Positions 1-4,932 of a stretch of DNA of 7,458 nt are shown piece by piece. The stretch spans positions 1-7,458 of the forward strand of contig JALNXG010000108.1 of assembly GCA_023230485.1 (NCBI GenBank), in the 5' to 3' direction. The notes below the pieces were generated by a model, which saw nothing but the letters and a program-made list of their open reading frames with translations, had not been told where the DNA came from and did not search any database. The DNA is from Melioribacteraceae bacterium. GTDB taxonomy: Bacteria; Bacteroidota; Ignavibacteria; Ignavibacteriales; Melioribacteraceae. Position 1 is the stretch's first letter. The number at the start of each line of letters is the position of its first letter. Made by a program: the position numbers and the translations under genes.

Positions 1-36
1 GGTGTTAATCCCTTCCATTCGGTATTGGTTTCTATC
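1..36. repeat. 36-bp direct repeat, copy 1 (left edge)
   Basis: This is an exact copy of bases 67-102, and the window opens on its first base, so further copies may lie to the left. The two copies are 66 bp apart start to start, leaving a 30-bp unique stretch (37-66). On the minus strand this copy follows the stop codon of the 128-residue gene. Read in the same frame it would again give IETNTEWKGLTP. The 36/30 geometry is common in CRISPR arrays, but two copies are not enough to call one. Confidence 0.9.
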
Positions 37-422
37 TAAGGAACTGAAAGAATATATAAATACATTGGTGTTAATCCCTTCCATTCGGTATTGGTTTCTA
101 TCCAACTAGTAATAAAATCTTTGATTTGTTGATAGTTAAGTTCAAATTTTTCTTCAAAAACTTGCCAAACAAGAGGATACCTAACCCACAAACGACCATT
201 TTTGTAATCCTGCTGATAAATCCATTCTTTTCCTTTATAAAAAGTAAATTCTTTTTCACCAGTAAATCTCTGTTCACATTTATTAAACATTTCGAAAAGA
301 AAATCGGACATCTCTTTGTTTTTATCAACTTCCGGAGCGTTAATTATTTTTTCAAGTTCTTTGACTCTGTTTTTAATTTCGTCAAGTTCTTTTTGTGCCT
401 GTGCTTTGTCTGTTGTTTTCAT
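36..422 (-). CDS. Hypothetical phage protein with N-terminal coiled coil; 3' end in a repeat
   Basis: A 128-residue soluble protein of unknown function. Residues 5-30 are rich in K, E and hydrophobic heptads (KELDEIKNRVKELEKI), which suggests a coiled coil. The rest is mixed, aromatic-rich sequence (KEWIYQQDYKNGRLWVRYP) with no motif I recognise. The ATG at 422-420 follows an A-rich stretch, and the preceding 45-residue gene overlaps it by 41 bp. It is the last gene of the downstream operon. Its end is odd: IETNTEWKGLTP is encoded by an exact 36-bp repeat, the next nine residues (MYLYILSVP) come from the 30-bp unique stretch, and the TAG stop straddles the edge of the next repeat. The natural C-terminus may therefore have been changed by duplication or array growth. 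I am confident it is a real gene and do not know its function. Confidence 0.7.
   Translation of the reverse strand: MKTTDKAQAQKELDEIKNRVKELEKIINAPEVDKNKEMSDFLFEMFNKCEQRFTGEKEFTFYKGKEWIYQQDYKNGRLWVRYPLVWQVFEEKFELNYQQIKDFITSWIETNTEWKGLTPMYLYILSVP
67..102. repeat. 36-bp direct repeat, copy 2 (inside the 3' end of a gene)
   Basis: This copy is identical to bases 1-36 over all 36 bp, and similarity ends abruptly on both testable sides. It is translated on the minus strand as IETNTEWKGLTP near the C-terminus of the 128-residue protein. The codon just before it is TGG (Trp); at the equivalent place before copy 1 the codon is TAG, which is the stop of that gene. Confidence 0.9.
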
Positions 423-519
423 TTTTTATAATTGATTCGTTACATATTTTTATAATTCTATCGCCGTAGTACTTTGAGTAAACAGCATATTGGGATGGAG
501 TAAGGGTTCGAGGTTTCAT
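382..519 (-). CDS. 45-residue basic microprotein
   Basis: The ATG at 519-517 directly abuts the TAA stop (522-520) of the upstream membrane protein gene, giving TAAATG. The frame stays open for 45 codons to TGA at 384-382 and overlaps the start of the 128-residue gene by 41 bp. The product starts MKPRTLTPSQYAVYSKYYGD and is lysine/arginine-rich, with two helix-compatible stretches. The zero-gap junction and protein-like composition support a real, translationally coupled gene, but its last 14 codons lie in the next gene's frame and may drift. I do not recognise the family. A small nucleic-acid binding role would fit its charge but is only inference. Confidence 0.55.
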   Translation of the reverse strand: MKPRTLTPSQYAVYSKYYGDRIIKICNESIIKNENNRQSTGTKRT

Positions 520-654
520 TTAAATAAGCTTAATAGTCATAATTATTATTGCAACGAGTAATGTTATTGCTAATGTCGCTATAATAATACAGGCGAGGCA
601 TCCGATCTTATCAGTTGCATCCCATTCGGTTTTGATTGTTTTTAGGAATTTCAT
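520..654 (-). CDS. 44-residue single-span membrane protein
   Basis: The product begins MKFLKTIKTEWDATDKIGCL and continues into one long hydrophobic helix, about residues 18-41 (CLACIIIATLAITLLVAIII), ending IKLI. I chose the ATG at 654-652 because it lies 7 bp after the stop of the zinc-ribbon gene and follows an A/T-rich stretch. The frame is open further upstream to an ATG at 762, but that would put over 100 bp inside the neighbouring gene and add an unlikely N-terminus. It probably sits in the inner membrane with a short cytoplasmic N-terminal part. Function is unknown. It lies between a zinc-ribbon protein and a basic microprotein. Confidence 0.65.
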   Translation of the reverse strand: MKFLKTIKTEWDATDKIGCLACIIIATLAITLLVAIIIMTIKLI

Positions 655-661
655 TTTATAA

Positions 662-925
662 TTATTTTTGTGAGTTAATTCCGCATTCGCAAAGTTGATG
701 TATAATTCCATTACCCTGTAGGGTTTTATATTTACCACAATTGGGGCAAATTTCGCATCCATTTGATTTTAACGCCTGGTCAAGTAAGTTTATTCCGGTT
801 ATTTTAGATCGTTTAACCTTGCTTGTCTTTTGGGGTAAATTATTTCTCCAATCTAGGTACTTTCTTACTACAGTTTTTCGATCCTTACCAGTTAAGTAAA
901 TTGCAAATTCAATTGTTTTGTTCAT
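662..925 (-). CDS. Small C-terminal zinc-ribbon protein
   Basis: An 87-residue protein. Residues 1-30 look helical and basic (TGKDRKTVVRKYLDW), which could be a small helix-turn-helix-like part. Residues 31-45 are a basic linker. Residues 57-82 carry a cysteine cluster, with C60-x2-C63 and C79-x-C81 about 15 residues apart, plus C57 and H76. That is a plausible single zinc ribbon, though the CxC second half is unusual. The ATG at 925-923 is 9 bp after the stop of the 66-residue gene, so the two are probably co-transcribed. DNA binding and a role in phage regulation are reasonable inferences; the specific family is not recognised. Confidence 0.7.
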   Translation of the reverse strand: MNKTIEFAIYLTGKDRKTVVRKYLDWRNNLPQKTSKVKRSKITGINLLDQALKSNGCEICPNCGKYKTLQGNGIIHQLCECGINSQK

Positions 926-934
926 GATTTTAAA

Positions 935-1135
935 TTAATAGTCGCCTGATAAATATTCGATGACTTGAGGTTCTTTTAATGCCAATTCATTTACTACTAT
1001 CTCGGTTGTATGGGTTATAGTTTTTCGTGCCATTTCTTCAGCTTGCTCTTGGTTATAAGCAGCCAAAACTAAGCAGTTTCCTACCGGATACATACCCTCA
1101 AATTCGCATCTATATATTTTTAATTTTCTATTCAT
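935..1135 (-). CDS. Hypothetical 66-residue protein, first gene of downstream operon
   Basis: The product starts MNRKLKIYRCEFEGMYPVGN, followed by a short hydrophobic beta-like segment (CLVLAAY) and a helix (NQEQAEEMARKTI). It resembles small alpha/beta proteins common in phage early regions, but I cannot name a family. The ATG at 1135-1133 has an A-rich leader (AAAACTAAAACTT) and no Shine-Dalgarno site. It is the first gene after the promoter-like element at 1154-1194, so it should be the promoter-proximal gene of the second operon. Confidence 0.7.
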   Translation of the reverse strand: MNRKLKIYRCEFEGMYPVGNCLVLAAYNQEQAEEMARKTITHTTEIVVNELALKEPQVIEYLSGDY

Positions 1136-1153
1136 AAGTTTTAGTTTTATGTG

Positions 1154-1194
1154 AAAGTAATTAATCGGTATTTATAAATCAATGACTTTTGTCA
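1154..1194 (-). promoter_or_regulatory. Promoter/operator-like element P2
   Basis: On the minus strand this reads TGACAAAAGTCATTG (1194-1180), then 19 bp, then TTACTTT (1160-1154), with the ATG of the 66-residue gene 18 bp further on. TTG and TAcTTT at this spacing fit the Bacteroidota -33/-7 promoter pattern. TGAC-AAAA-GTCA is a 12-bp inverted repeat at the upstream edge of the -33 element, a plausible operator. Almost the same arrangement occurs at 4826-4867. It begins 3 bp before the end of the DUF1367 gene's stop-proximal boundary (1197), so it occupies the only real gap there. Confidence 0.6.
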
Positions 1195-1196
1195 GG

Positions 1197-1604
1197 TTAG
1201 AAAAAATTAATCAATTCTTTTTCAATTTCTTCACTGGTCGACCCGATCATTTTTACAACCTCATCCAAAACTTTCGAATAAACTTCTTTAAATTTCAGTT
1301 CATCCATCGAAGCAAAAGAGATAGATTCAGGTAAATAGATCGCTCCTTTATCGGTTCGTATTATCTTATAATATCCTGCCTTCATTGTCAATACCGCCCT
1401 TAGATCATCTGCACTTGTATATTTTGATTGGTTTTCATAGCAAAGATTTACAAGGGCAAAAAACAGGCGATGGAATTTAATGTTCCGTGGTGAAGTAACT
1501 ACGAATTTATAAGTCGTTCCTGATTTTAACTTAGCGATTTGTTCATTGTCGCTTTCGTATTCAGGTAATAATTTACGGTTCGATATTTGAGCAAAGAATT
1601 CCAT
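1197..1604 (-). CDS. DUF1367 family phage protein
   Basis: A 135-residue protein with hallmarks I associate with DUF1367: an N-terminal beta part, then SPRNIKFHRLFFALVNL (38-54), LRAVLTMKAGYY (68-79), and SISFASMDELKFKEVYSKV (94-112). It is about full length. The family is widespread in phage early and recombination regions and its biochemical role is unknown to me. It closes the recombination operon after the SSB-like protein and three small genes. Its ATG (1604-1602) overlaps the TAA of the 35-residue membrane microprotein by one base (TAATG), a sign of coupled translation. A role in DNA recombination is inferred from context only. Confidence 0.85.
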   Translation of the reverse strand: MEFFAQISNRKLLPEYESDNEQIAKLKSGTTYKFVVTSPRNIKFHRLFFALVNLCYENQSKYTSADDLRAVLTMKAGYYKIIRTDKGAIYLPESISFASMDELKFKEVYSKVLDEVVKMIGSTSEEIEKELINFF

Positions 1605-1711
1605 TACAAGAATAATTTTTGAACAATTAAAACGATAATAATCCCCACCGTTGCGGCAAGGATTACTATTCTGTTAAAGTCTTTCGGGTCTTTACTTATT
1701 TCGGCTTGCAT
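1604..1711 (-). CDS. 35-residue single-span membrane microprotein
   Basis: The ATG at 1711-1709 lies inside the 3' end of the upstream 82-residue gene (16-bp overlap). The frame runs 35 codons to a TAA at 1606-1604 that overlaps the ATG of the DUF1367 gene. The product is MQAEISKDPKDF followed by one hydrophobic helix (IVILAATVGIIIVLIV, about residues 15-30) and a short QKLFL tail. The exact fit between its neighbours, with an overlap on both sides, and a clean transmembrane helix argue that it is real. Function unknown; an inner membrane location is expected. Confidence 0.65.
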   Translation of the reverse strand: MQAEISKDPKDFNRIVILAATVGIIIVLIVQKLFL

Positions 1712-1944
1712 TCTTCTCTTAATTTTATAAATTCATTGAGACTTTTAATAAGATTAATTCCGTTAGAATCCAATTTTTCAGCGATGTTGCAGGGCTGTAA
1801 GCCTGTTAAACTTTTGTCATTGCAAAATACTTTTAATTCTAAAGCAAATTTATTAATAAAAGAAGATTGTTGAAAATCATTTCCTTGCGCTAAATTTTTA
1901 GCAAATGAATTGATGTCTATTTCTGATTTTAATGATTCGTTCAT
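1696..1944 (-). CDS. Hypothetical 82-residue protein
   Basis: The product begins MNESLKSEIDINSFAKNLAQ and appears helical throughout, with alternating hydrophobic and charged residues and two cysteines. There is no transmembrane segment or recognisable motif. The ATG at 1944-1942 follows the previous stop by 5 bp and the 3' end overlaps the next microprotein gene by 16 bp, so it is embedded in the recombination operon. I do not recognise the family. Confidence 0.65.
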   Translation of the reverse strand: MNESLKSEIDINSFAKNLAQGNDFQQSSFINKFALELKVFCNDKSLTGLQPCNIAEKLDSNGINLIKSLNEFIKLREECKPK

Positions 1945-1949
1945 AGTGT

Positions 1950-2147
1950 TTATTTTAGTTTTGTTTTTAAAATATAATCTTCGGTTCCTTTGTGCAACTG
2001 GTTGTTCTTTACTTCAACCGAATCGCAGTTATTTTCTTTACCTATCTTTTCGGCAACCAGAGCGGCTTCAGAAATGTTATTCTTTAGCATGTCAAATTTA
2101 GAATCCTGGAAGCCGGTTTTCTTGAGTGTTGCTTGGTAACTATTCAT
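1950..2147 (-). CDS. Hypothetical 65-residue protein
   Basis: The product starts MNSYQATLKKTGFQDSKFDM, is polar and probably largely helical, and ends in a basic tail (ILKTKLK). The ATG at 2147-2145 lies 24 bp after the SSB-like gene, in a gap containing an isolated TTACTTT at 2167-2161. That matches the -7 box of the two promoter elements but has no TTG or TGAC element at the right distance, so I do not call a promoter. The family is not recognised. Confidence 0.65.
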   Translation of the reverse strand: MNSYQATLKKTGFQDSKFDMLKNNISEAALVAEKIGKENNCDSVEVKNNQLHKGTEDYILKTKLK

Positions 2148-2171
2148 AATTATTTGATTTAAAGTAAGTTA

Positions 2172-2540
2172 CTAGAACGGAAGGTCGTCCGCTTCATCAT
2201 TAATCACCGGAGCCGGTTCGCTATTTTCCTGTGGCGCAAAGCTTCTAAAATTACCCAAAATAGGTAGTTTTTTAAACTCTTCCTTTTGTGGATCAGTTGC
2301 GGCCTTGTAAGTTTCTGAATCTACTTTTTGACCAATAAAGCCGTCGTTATCGTACTTATCTTTTTCTTCATGTACGACAATTGAAATGTTGAGCGCAACA
2401 CGGCCGGGCATAAATTCTTTAAGAAAGTTTTGCTCGATAGGAATAAATATACCACGGATCATTCCAGTTTGACCCTTTTTTTCAAGAATGACAGATTTTA
2501 ATTTTGTCAATTCGATTTGACCTGAGTAGTTGTTTTTCAT
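2172..2540 (-). CDS. SSB-like single-stranded DNA-binding protein with DDLPF tail
   Basis: A 122-residue protein. Residues 1-60 form short beta-rich segments (SGQIELTKLKSVILEKKGQ, then GIFIPIEQN) resembling phage-encoded SSB-like proteins rather than the canonical bacterial OB-fold sequence. Residues 61-98 include the KKLPILGN segment. From about residue 100 the chain is low in complexity, and it ends NDEADDLPF. The acidic tip closing in Pro-Phe is the hallmark by which bacterial SSBs bind partners such as RecO, RecQ, PriA and exonuclease I. It is expected to coat single strands made by the upstream nuclease. The gene starts 3 bp after the annealase gene. The OB fold itself is inferred, not evident from a motif. 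Confidence 0.75.
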   Translation of the reverse strand: MKNNYSGQIELTKLKSVILEKKGQTGMIRGIFIPIEQNFLKEFMPGRVALNISIVVHEEKDKYDNDGFIGQKVDSETYKAATDPQKEEFKKLPILGNFRSFAPQENSEPAPVINDEADDLPF

Positions 2541-2543
2541 TTT

Positions 2544-3125
2544 TTAAGGATTAGTTTGTTCAAAAAGTTCTGTTAATTTTTCTTCTTTTGTTTTGATAGC
2601 AGGATTATCAGCCAATGAATCGTAATTTGCTTTGTCGGCTCGGTTGAGGTTTTTGCCAAATATAGCTCCGATTTGCTCGGCAGCATCCTTTACGGCATAA
2701 CTTTTTGCAGCAGGTGCAGCCATCATAACGGCACCGGATTTTAATTTATTGAATTCAATTGAGCCAGCTCCAGAATCTGTTTGAAGTGGTGAAGCTCCAA
2801 CTCCGTCCTGCCATTCCCATTCATTTAAAACTGGGTTGAAATAATGTAAACGTACTTCGACGACTACCGAGTTACCTATTAACTGAGTATTTTTAATTTC
2901 TACTTTCCAGCGAAAAAATAACCTAGTTAAAAGGTATTCTACGCGTTCAATCGGGATATACTTTAACCCTTTAACATAAGGATGTGATTTTAACCATTTA
3001 TCAGGCGGTTGCTGATTCAATAAGATGTTAAGGTCGTTTATTTCTTCCAACTTCATAACATCACTATCAATTATGTCTTTCAATTTTGGCAGGTTAAATA
3101 CCTGTTTTGCGGGTAAATTTTCCAT
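2544..3125 (-). CDS. Putative Rad52-type single-strand annealing protein
   Basis: A 193-residue protein placed directly between a RecE-like exonuclease and an SSB-like protein, the usual position of a phage annealase. Conserved-looking parts are KYIPIERVEYLLTRLFFRWK (55-74), VVVEVRLHYFNP (87-98), WEWQDGVGASPLQTD (103-117) and MMAAPAAKSYAVKDAAEQIG (134-153), followed by FGKNLNR. The pattern of a beta-rich core, a VGA/T-D loop and a long A-x-K-x-x-x-x-K-x-A-A helix, then GxxFG, resembles the Rad52/Red-beta/RecT-type annealing fold. The family assignment is from memory and context; RecT-like is an alternative. The ATG is 3 bp after the exonuclease gene. The likely role is annealing complementary strands during replication or circularisation. 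Confidence 0.65.
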   Translation of the reverse strand: MENLPAKQVFNLPKLKDIIDSDVMKLEEINDLNILLNQQPPDKWLKSHPYVKGLKYIPIERVEYLLTRLFFRWKVEIKNTQLIGNSVVVEVRLHYFNPVLNEWEWQDGVGASPLQTDSGAGSIEFNKLKSGAVMMAAPAAKSYAVKDAAEQIGAIFGKNLNRADKANYDSLADNPAIKTKEEKLTELFEQTNP

Positions 3126-3128
3126 TAC

Positions 3129-4040
3129 TTAAAATTTATGATTAAACCAATTTATTTCTCTTACAAAGTATGGCGGTAAATTCAATTCATTCACACCAAA
3201 TCTATTCTCGGTGAAACATTGATACCCCGGCCATGTATTATTTTCCTGACAATAGGCATATAGTTGCAATAATGCTTCATACTCATAGCGCCCTTGTCCT
3301 AAAAACTGCGGGCTACTTTCAAAGATATTAAATGCAAAAGGCTTTGTTTTTTCCTGAGCAATGAAAAAGAAAAACCATCCAAAACCCTTACCTTCAACAG
3401 CACTCATAATATCGTGATATAAAGCGGCCTGAATATGATAATCAAAATCAGCAGCATGGCGAGGGAAATCAATTGTTGAAGCGGAAACGCAAGTCTTTAA
3501 ATCTGAAATAATATGCTTTTTTTGTTTCATGTAGTCCGGGCGTATTTTAACTTTTAACTTTTGACCTGTGAAAATTTCAAGCTCACAATAAACAGACATT
3601 TCAGCCTCACCGTCCGAAAATAATGATTTAACGTACTTATGCTTCATTAATCGATTGCGCATCGATTTTAAAAGATTATACATAGGTAATTCAATCATAA
3701 TTTTCCCGGCGGCTTCATTCATTTGCTCGTTGTACCATTCTTTATACTTATTAGTTCCTCTAGGTTTTTGCGACCCTTCACCTTTCAGGATATCCAAAAT
3801 ATTAGTTTCATCAAAAACAAAATATTCACTTTCAAATAGTTCGTTTTCAAGAATAAATGTATGGTAAGCGGAGCCGAAAAACATTGCATCGGTTTCAGTT
3901 TGCTCGTGTTCGATGAAATGCAAAGGGCTTTGTTTTATAAGTTTTAAGCCACTTGCAGAAATGAATTCCTTTTTAGAATGATAGACCTCATTGGAATCCT
4001 TCTTAATTTCGTAGTCTATTTTTTTAATAAAGTTTTCCAT
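3129..4040 (-). CDS. RecE/exonuclease VIII-type PD-(D/E)XK nuclease
   Basis: A 303-residue protein similar in layout to the C-terminal nuclease domain of RecE and to the PD-(D/E)XK phage nucleases labelled DUF3799. N-terminal ISASGLKLIKQSPLHF (27-42) and GSAYHTFILE (56-65, with H60) match the family's early helix motifs. The catalytic core appears as RPD (D169), then SDLKT (D180, K182), then HIQAALYHD (202-210) with Q204 and Y208. These supply the expected metal-binding acids, the lysine and the QxxxY motif. It should degrade linear double-stranded DNA to expose single strands for the annealase. It is preceded by a 41-residue acidic gene with a 2-bp gap. Length and motifs look complete, with no sign of decay. 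Confidence 0.87.
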   Translation of the reverse strand: MENFIKKIDYEIKKDSNEVYHSKKEFISASGLKLIKQSPLHFIEHEQTETDAMFFGSAYHTFILENELFESEYFVFDETNILDILKGEGSQKPRGTNKYKEWYNEQMNEAAGKIMIELPMYNLLKSMRNRLMKHKYVKSLFSDGEAEMSVYCELEIFTGQKLKVKIRPDYMKQKKHIISDLKTCVSASTIDFPRHAADFDYHIQAALYHDIMSAVEGKGFGWFFFFIAQEKTKPFAFNIFESSPQFLGQGRYEYEALLQLYAYCQENNTWPGYQCFTENRFGVNELNLPPYFVREINWFNHKF

Positions 4041-4042
4041 GT

Positions 4043-4168
4043 TTATTCATTATCTTTTATTTCCTGTTCCGGTTCATACTCATCATATTCCGGTTCGTCT
4101 TCACCCGTGCGACCGTCGAACCAGTCGGGGAGAGTGCAGTCGATCATTTGATTTCCTGTGTACGGCAT
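4043..4168 (-). CDS. 41-residue acidic microprotein between YopX and RecE genes
   Basis: The ATG at 4168-4166 lies 2 bp after the TAG of the YopX gene, and the TAA at 4045-4043 lies 2 bp before the ATG of the nuclease gene. These spacings match the rest of the operon and strongly suggest a real coupled gene. The product starts MPYTGNQMIDCTLPDWFDGR and continues into a very acidic tail (GEDEPEYDEYEPEQE). By my count it has 14 Asp/Glu against 2 Arg/Lys. An internal ATG at 4147 would give 34 residues. A function is not known. An acidic, possibly disordered peptide beside a nuclease could modulate it or mimic nucleic acid, but that is inference. Confidence 0.65.
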   Translation of the reverse strand: MPYTGNQMIDCTLPDWFDGRTGEDEPEYDEYEPEQEIKDNE

Positions 4169-4170
4169 GG

Positions 4171-4578
4171 CTATTGGTTTAATAGTTCTGGATTTTCATG
4201 AATATTGCCTATTATGATATTATCCCTATCAGACGTTCCGGCAATTTCTCTGTCATATAGATATTTTTTTAAGCTCATAGGGGAATTCCAATCAGGATTT
4301 GTATGAAATTTGACCATAAACGTACCTTCATCATTTTGGTAAACTTCACATTTCCATTTTTCAGAAAGTATATGACCTTCATAAATTGACATACCATTTT
4401 TATCATTTAATCCTGTAAATTGTACAACAGTCTTAGGTAACACCTCGTATCCATAAAAATGGTAATCTTCTTGGCTTCCATTTGGTGGATAAATAAATGT
4501 TCTTTGTCCAAAAATTATAAGGCTTCCATAAATCCATTCGCCTGTAATTCGTCGTGCGCTAAATTTAATTTCTCTCAT
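4171..4578 (-). CDS. YopX family phage protein
   Basis: A 135-residue protein with a clear YopX signature: MREIKFSAR at the start, GEWIYGSL (13-20), LPKTVVQFTGLNDKNGMSIY (47-66) with EGHI following, and IIGNIHENPELL (122-133) at the C-terminus. The family is common in phages and plasmids of Firmicutes and Bacteroidota and forms a small beta-rich domain with no established enzymatic role that I know of. It is full length. The ATG is 2 bp after the upstream 74-residue gene, and the next gene begins 2 bp after its stop. Confidence 0.93.
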   Translation of the reverse strand: MREIKFSARRITGEWIYGSLIIFGQRTFIYPPNGSQEDYHFYGYEVLPKTVVQFTGLNDKNGMSIYEGHILSEKWKCEVYQNDEGTFMVKFHTNPDWNSPMSLKKYLYDREIAGTSDRDNIIIGNIHENPELLNQ

Positions 4579-4580
4579 AA

Positions 4581-4805
4581 TTATTGAATTAAAAATTTAC
4601 CACTTACAACTAATTTAATATCATAATTCCGGTTGCGAAATGCCCGGATAAAATAAGCGTCAGTTTTAGCGCACATTCTTTCGAGTACCTTATCTCTAAA
4701 TGTTTCGCTGAGTGATTCGATAGCCTTTTGGTTAGAGTCGTAAAGCTGTGCATCGTTCATTAAGATTTCGGCAAGTTCTAATTTAGTTCTAATATTTTGT
4801 AACAT
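4581..4805 (-). CDS. Hypothetical 74-residue protein, first gene of the recombination operon
   Basis: The product begins MLQNIRTKLELAEILMNDAQ and looks helical for about 55 residues, ending in a short beta-like segment (YDIKLVVSGKFLIQ). No motif is recognised. The ATG at 4805-4803 has an A-rich leader (ACAAAACACAAGCC) and is 20 bp downstream of the -7 box of the promoter-like element at 4826-4867, making it the first gene of the operon that carries YopX, RecE, the annealase and the SSB-like protein. Confidence 0.7.
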   Translation of the reverse strand: MLQNIRTKLELAEILMNDAQLYDSNQKAIESLSETFRDKVLERMCAKTDAYFIRAFRNRNYDIKLVVSGKFLIQ

Positions 4806-4825
4806 GGCTTGTGTTTTGTTTCAGT

Positions 4826-4867
4826 AAAGTAAGGCAGATTTAAAATAATGAACAATGACTTTTGTCA
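4826..4867 (-). promoter_or_regulatory. Promoter/operator-like element P1
   Basis: On the minus strand this reads TGACAAAAGTCATTG (4867-4853), 20 bp, then TTACTTT (4832-4826), with the ATG of the 74-residue gene 20 bp on. The TTG and TAcTTT boxes fit the Bacteroidota -33/-7 spacing. The 15-bp upstream block is identical to that of the element at 1154-1194, while the spacers differ. TGAC-AAAA-GTCA is an inverted repeat that could bind a dimeric regulator. It lies in a 127-bp gap, the widest gap between genes in the window, and should drive the recombination operon. Confidence 0.62.
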
Positions 4868-4932
4868 TAGTTAGTCGTTATTTTTAGGACGCAATTGGTA
4901 AATTTTATCACACTTATTGCATCTATAGGTAT

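Noticed and set aside
1..102. A definite CRISPR array
   Set aside because: Only two repeats and one spacer are visible, one repeat lies in a translated gene, the repeat has no strong hairpin, and no cas gene is present. It is kept as a CRISPR-like repeat, not annotated as CRISPR.
126..431. A plus-strand frame of 101 codons
   Set aside because: It is the antisense shadow of the 128-residue gene, with a Phe/Lys-rich low-complexity product; all other genes are on the minus strand.
655..762. An N-terminal extension of the 44-residue membrane protein to an ATG at 762
   Set aside because: It would overlap the zinc-ribbon gene by about 100 bp; the ATG at 654 has normal spacing and leader.
1183..1194. 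TGAC-AAAA-GTCA as an intrinsic terminator for the DUF1367 gene
   Set aside because: The stem is only 4 bp and no T-run follows; recurrence before another operon with a promoter-like box fits an operator better.
1910..2101. A plus-strand frame of 63 codons
   Set aside because: It spans the junction of two well-spaced minus-strand genes and encodes an unconvincing product.
2161..2167. A third promoter before the 65-residue gene, from its TTACTTT box
   Set aside because: No TTG or TGACAAAAGTCA block is found 18-21 bp upstream; the box alone is likely chance in AT-rich DNA.
3655..3867. A plus-strand frame of 70 codons
   Set aside because: It lies wholly inside the nuclease gene on the opposite strand and has no independent support.
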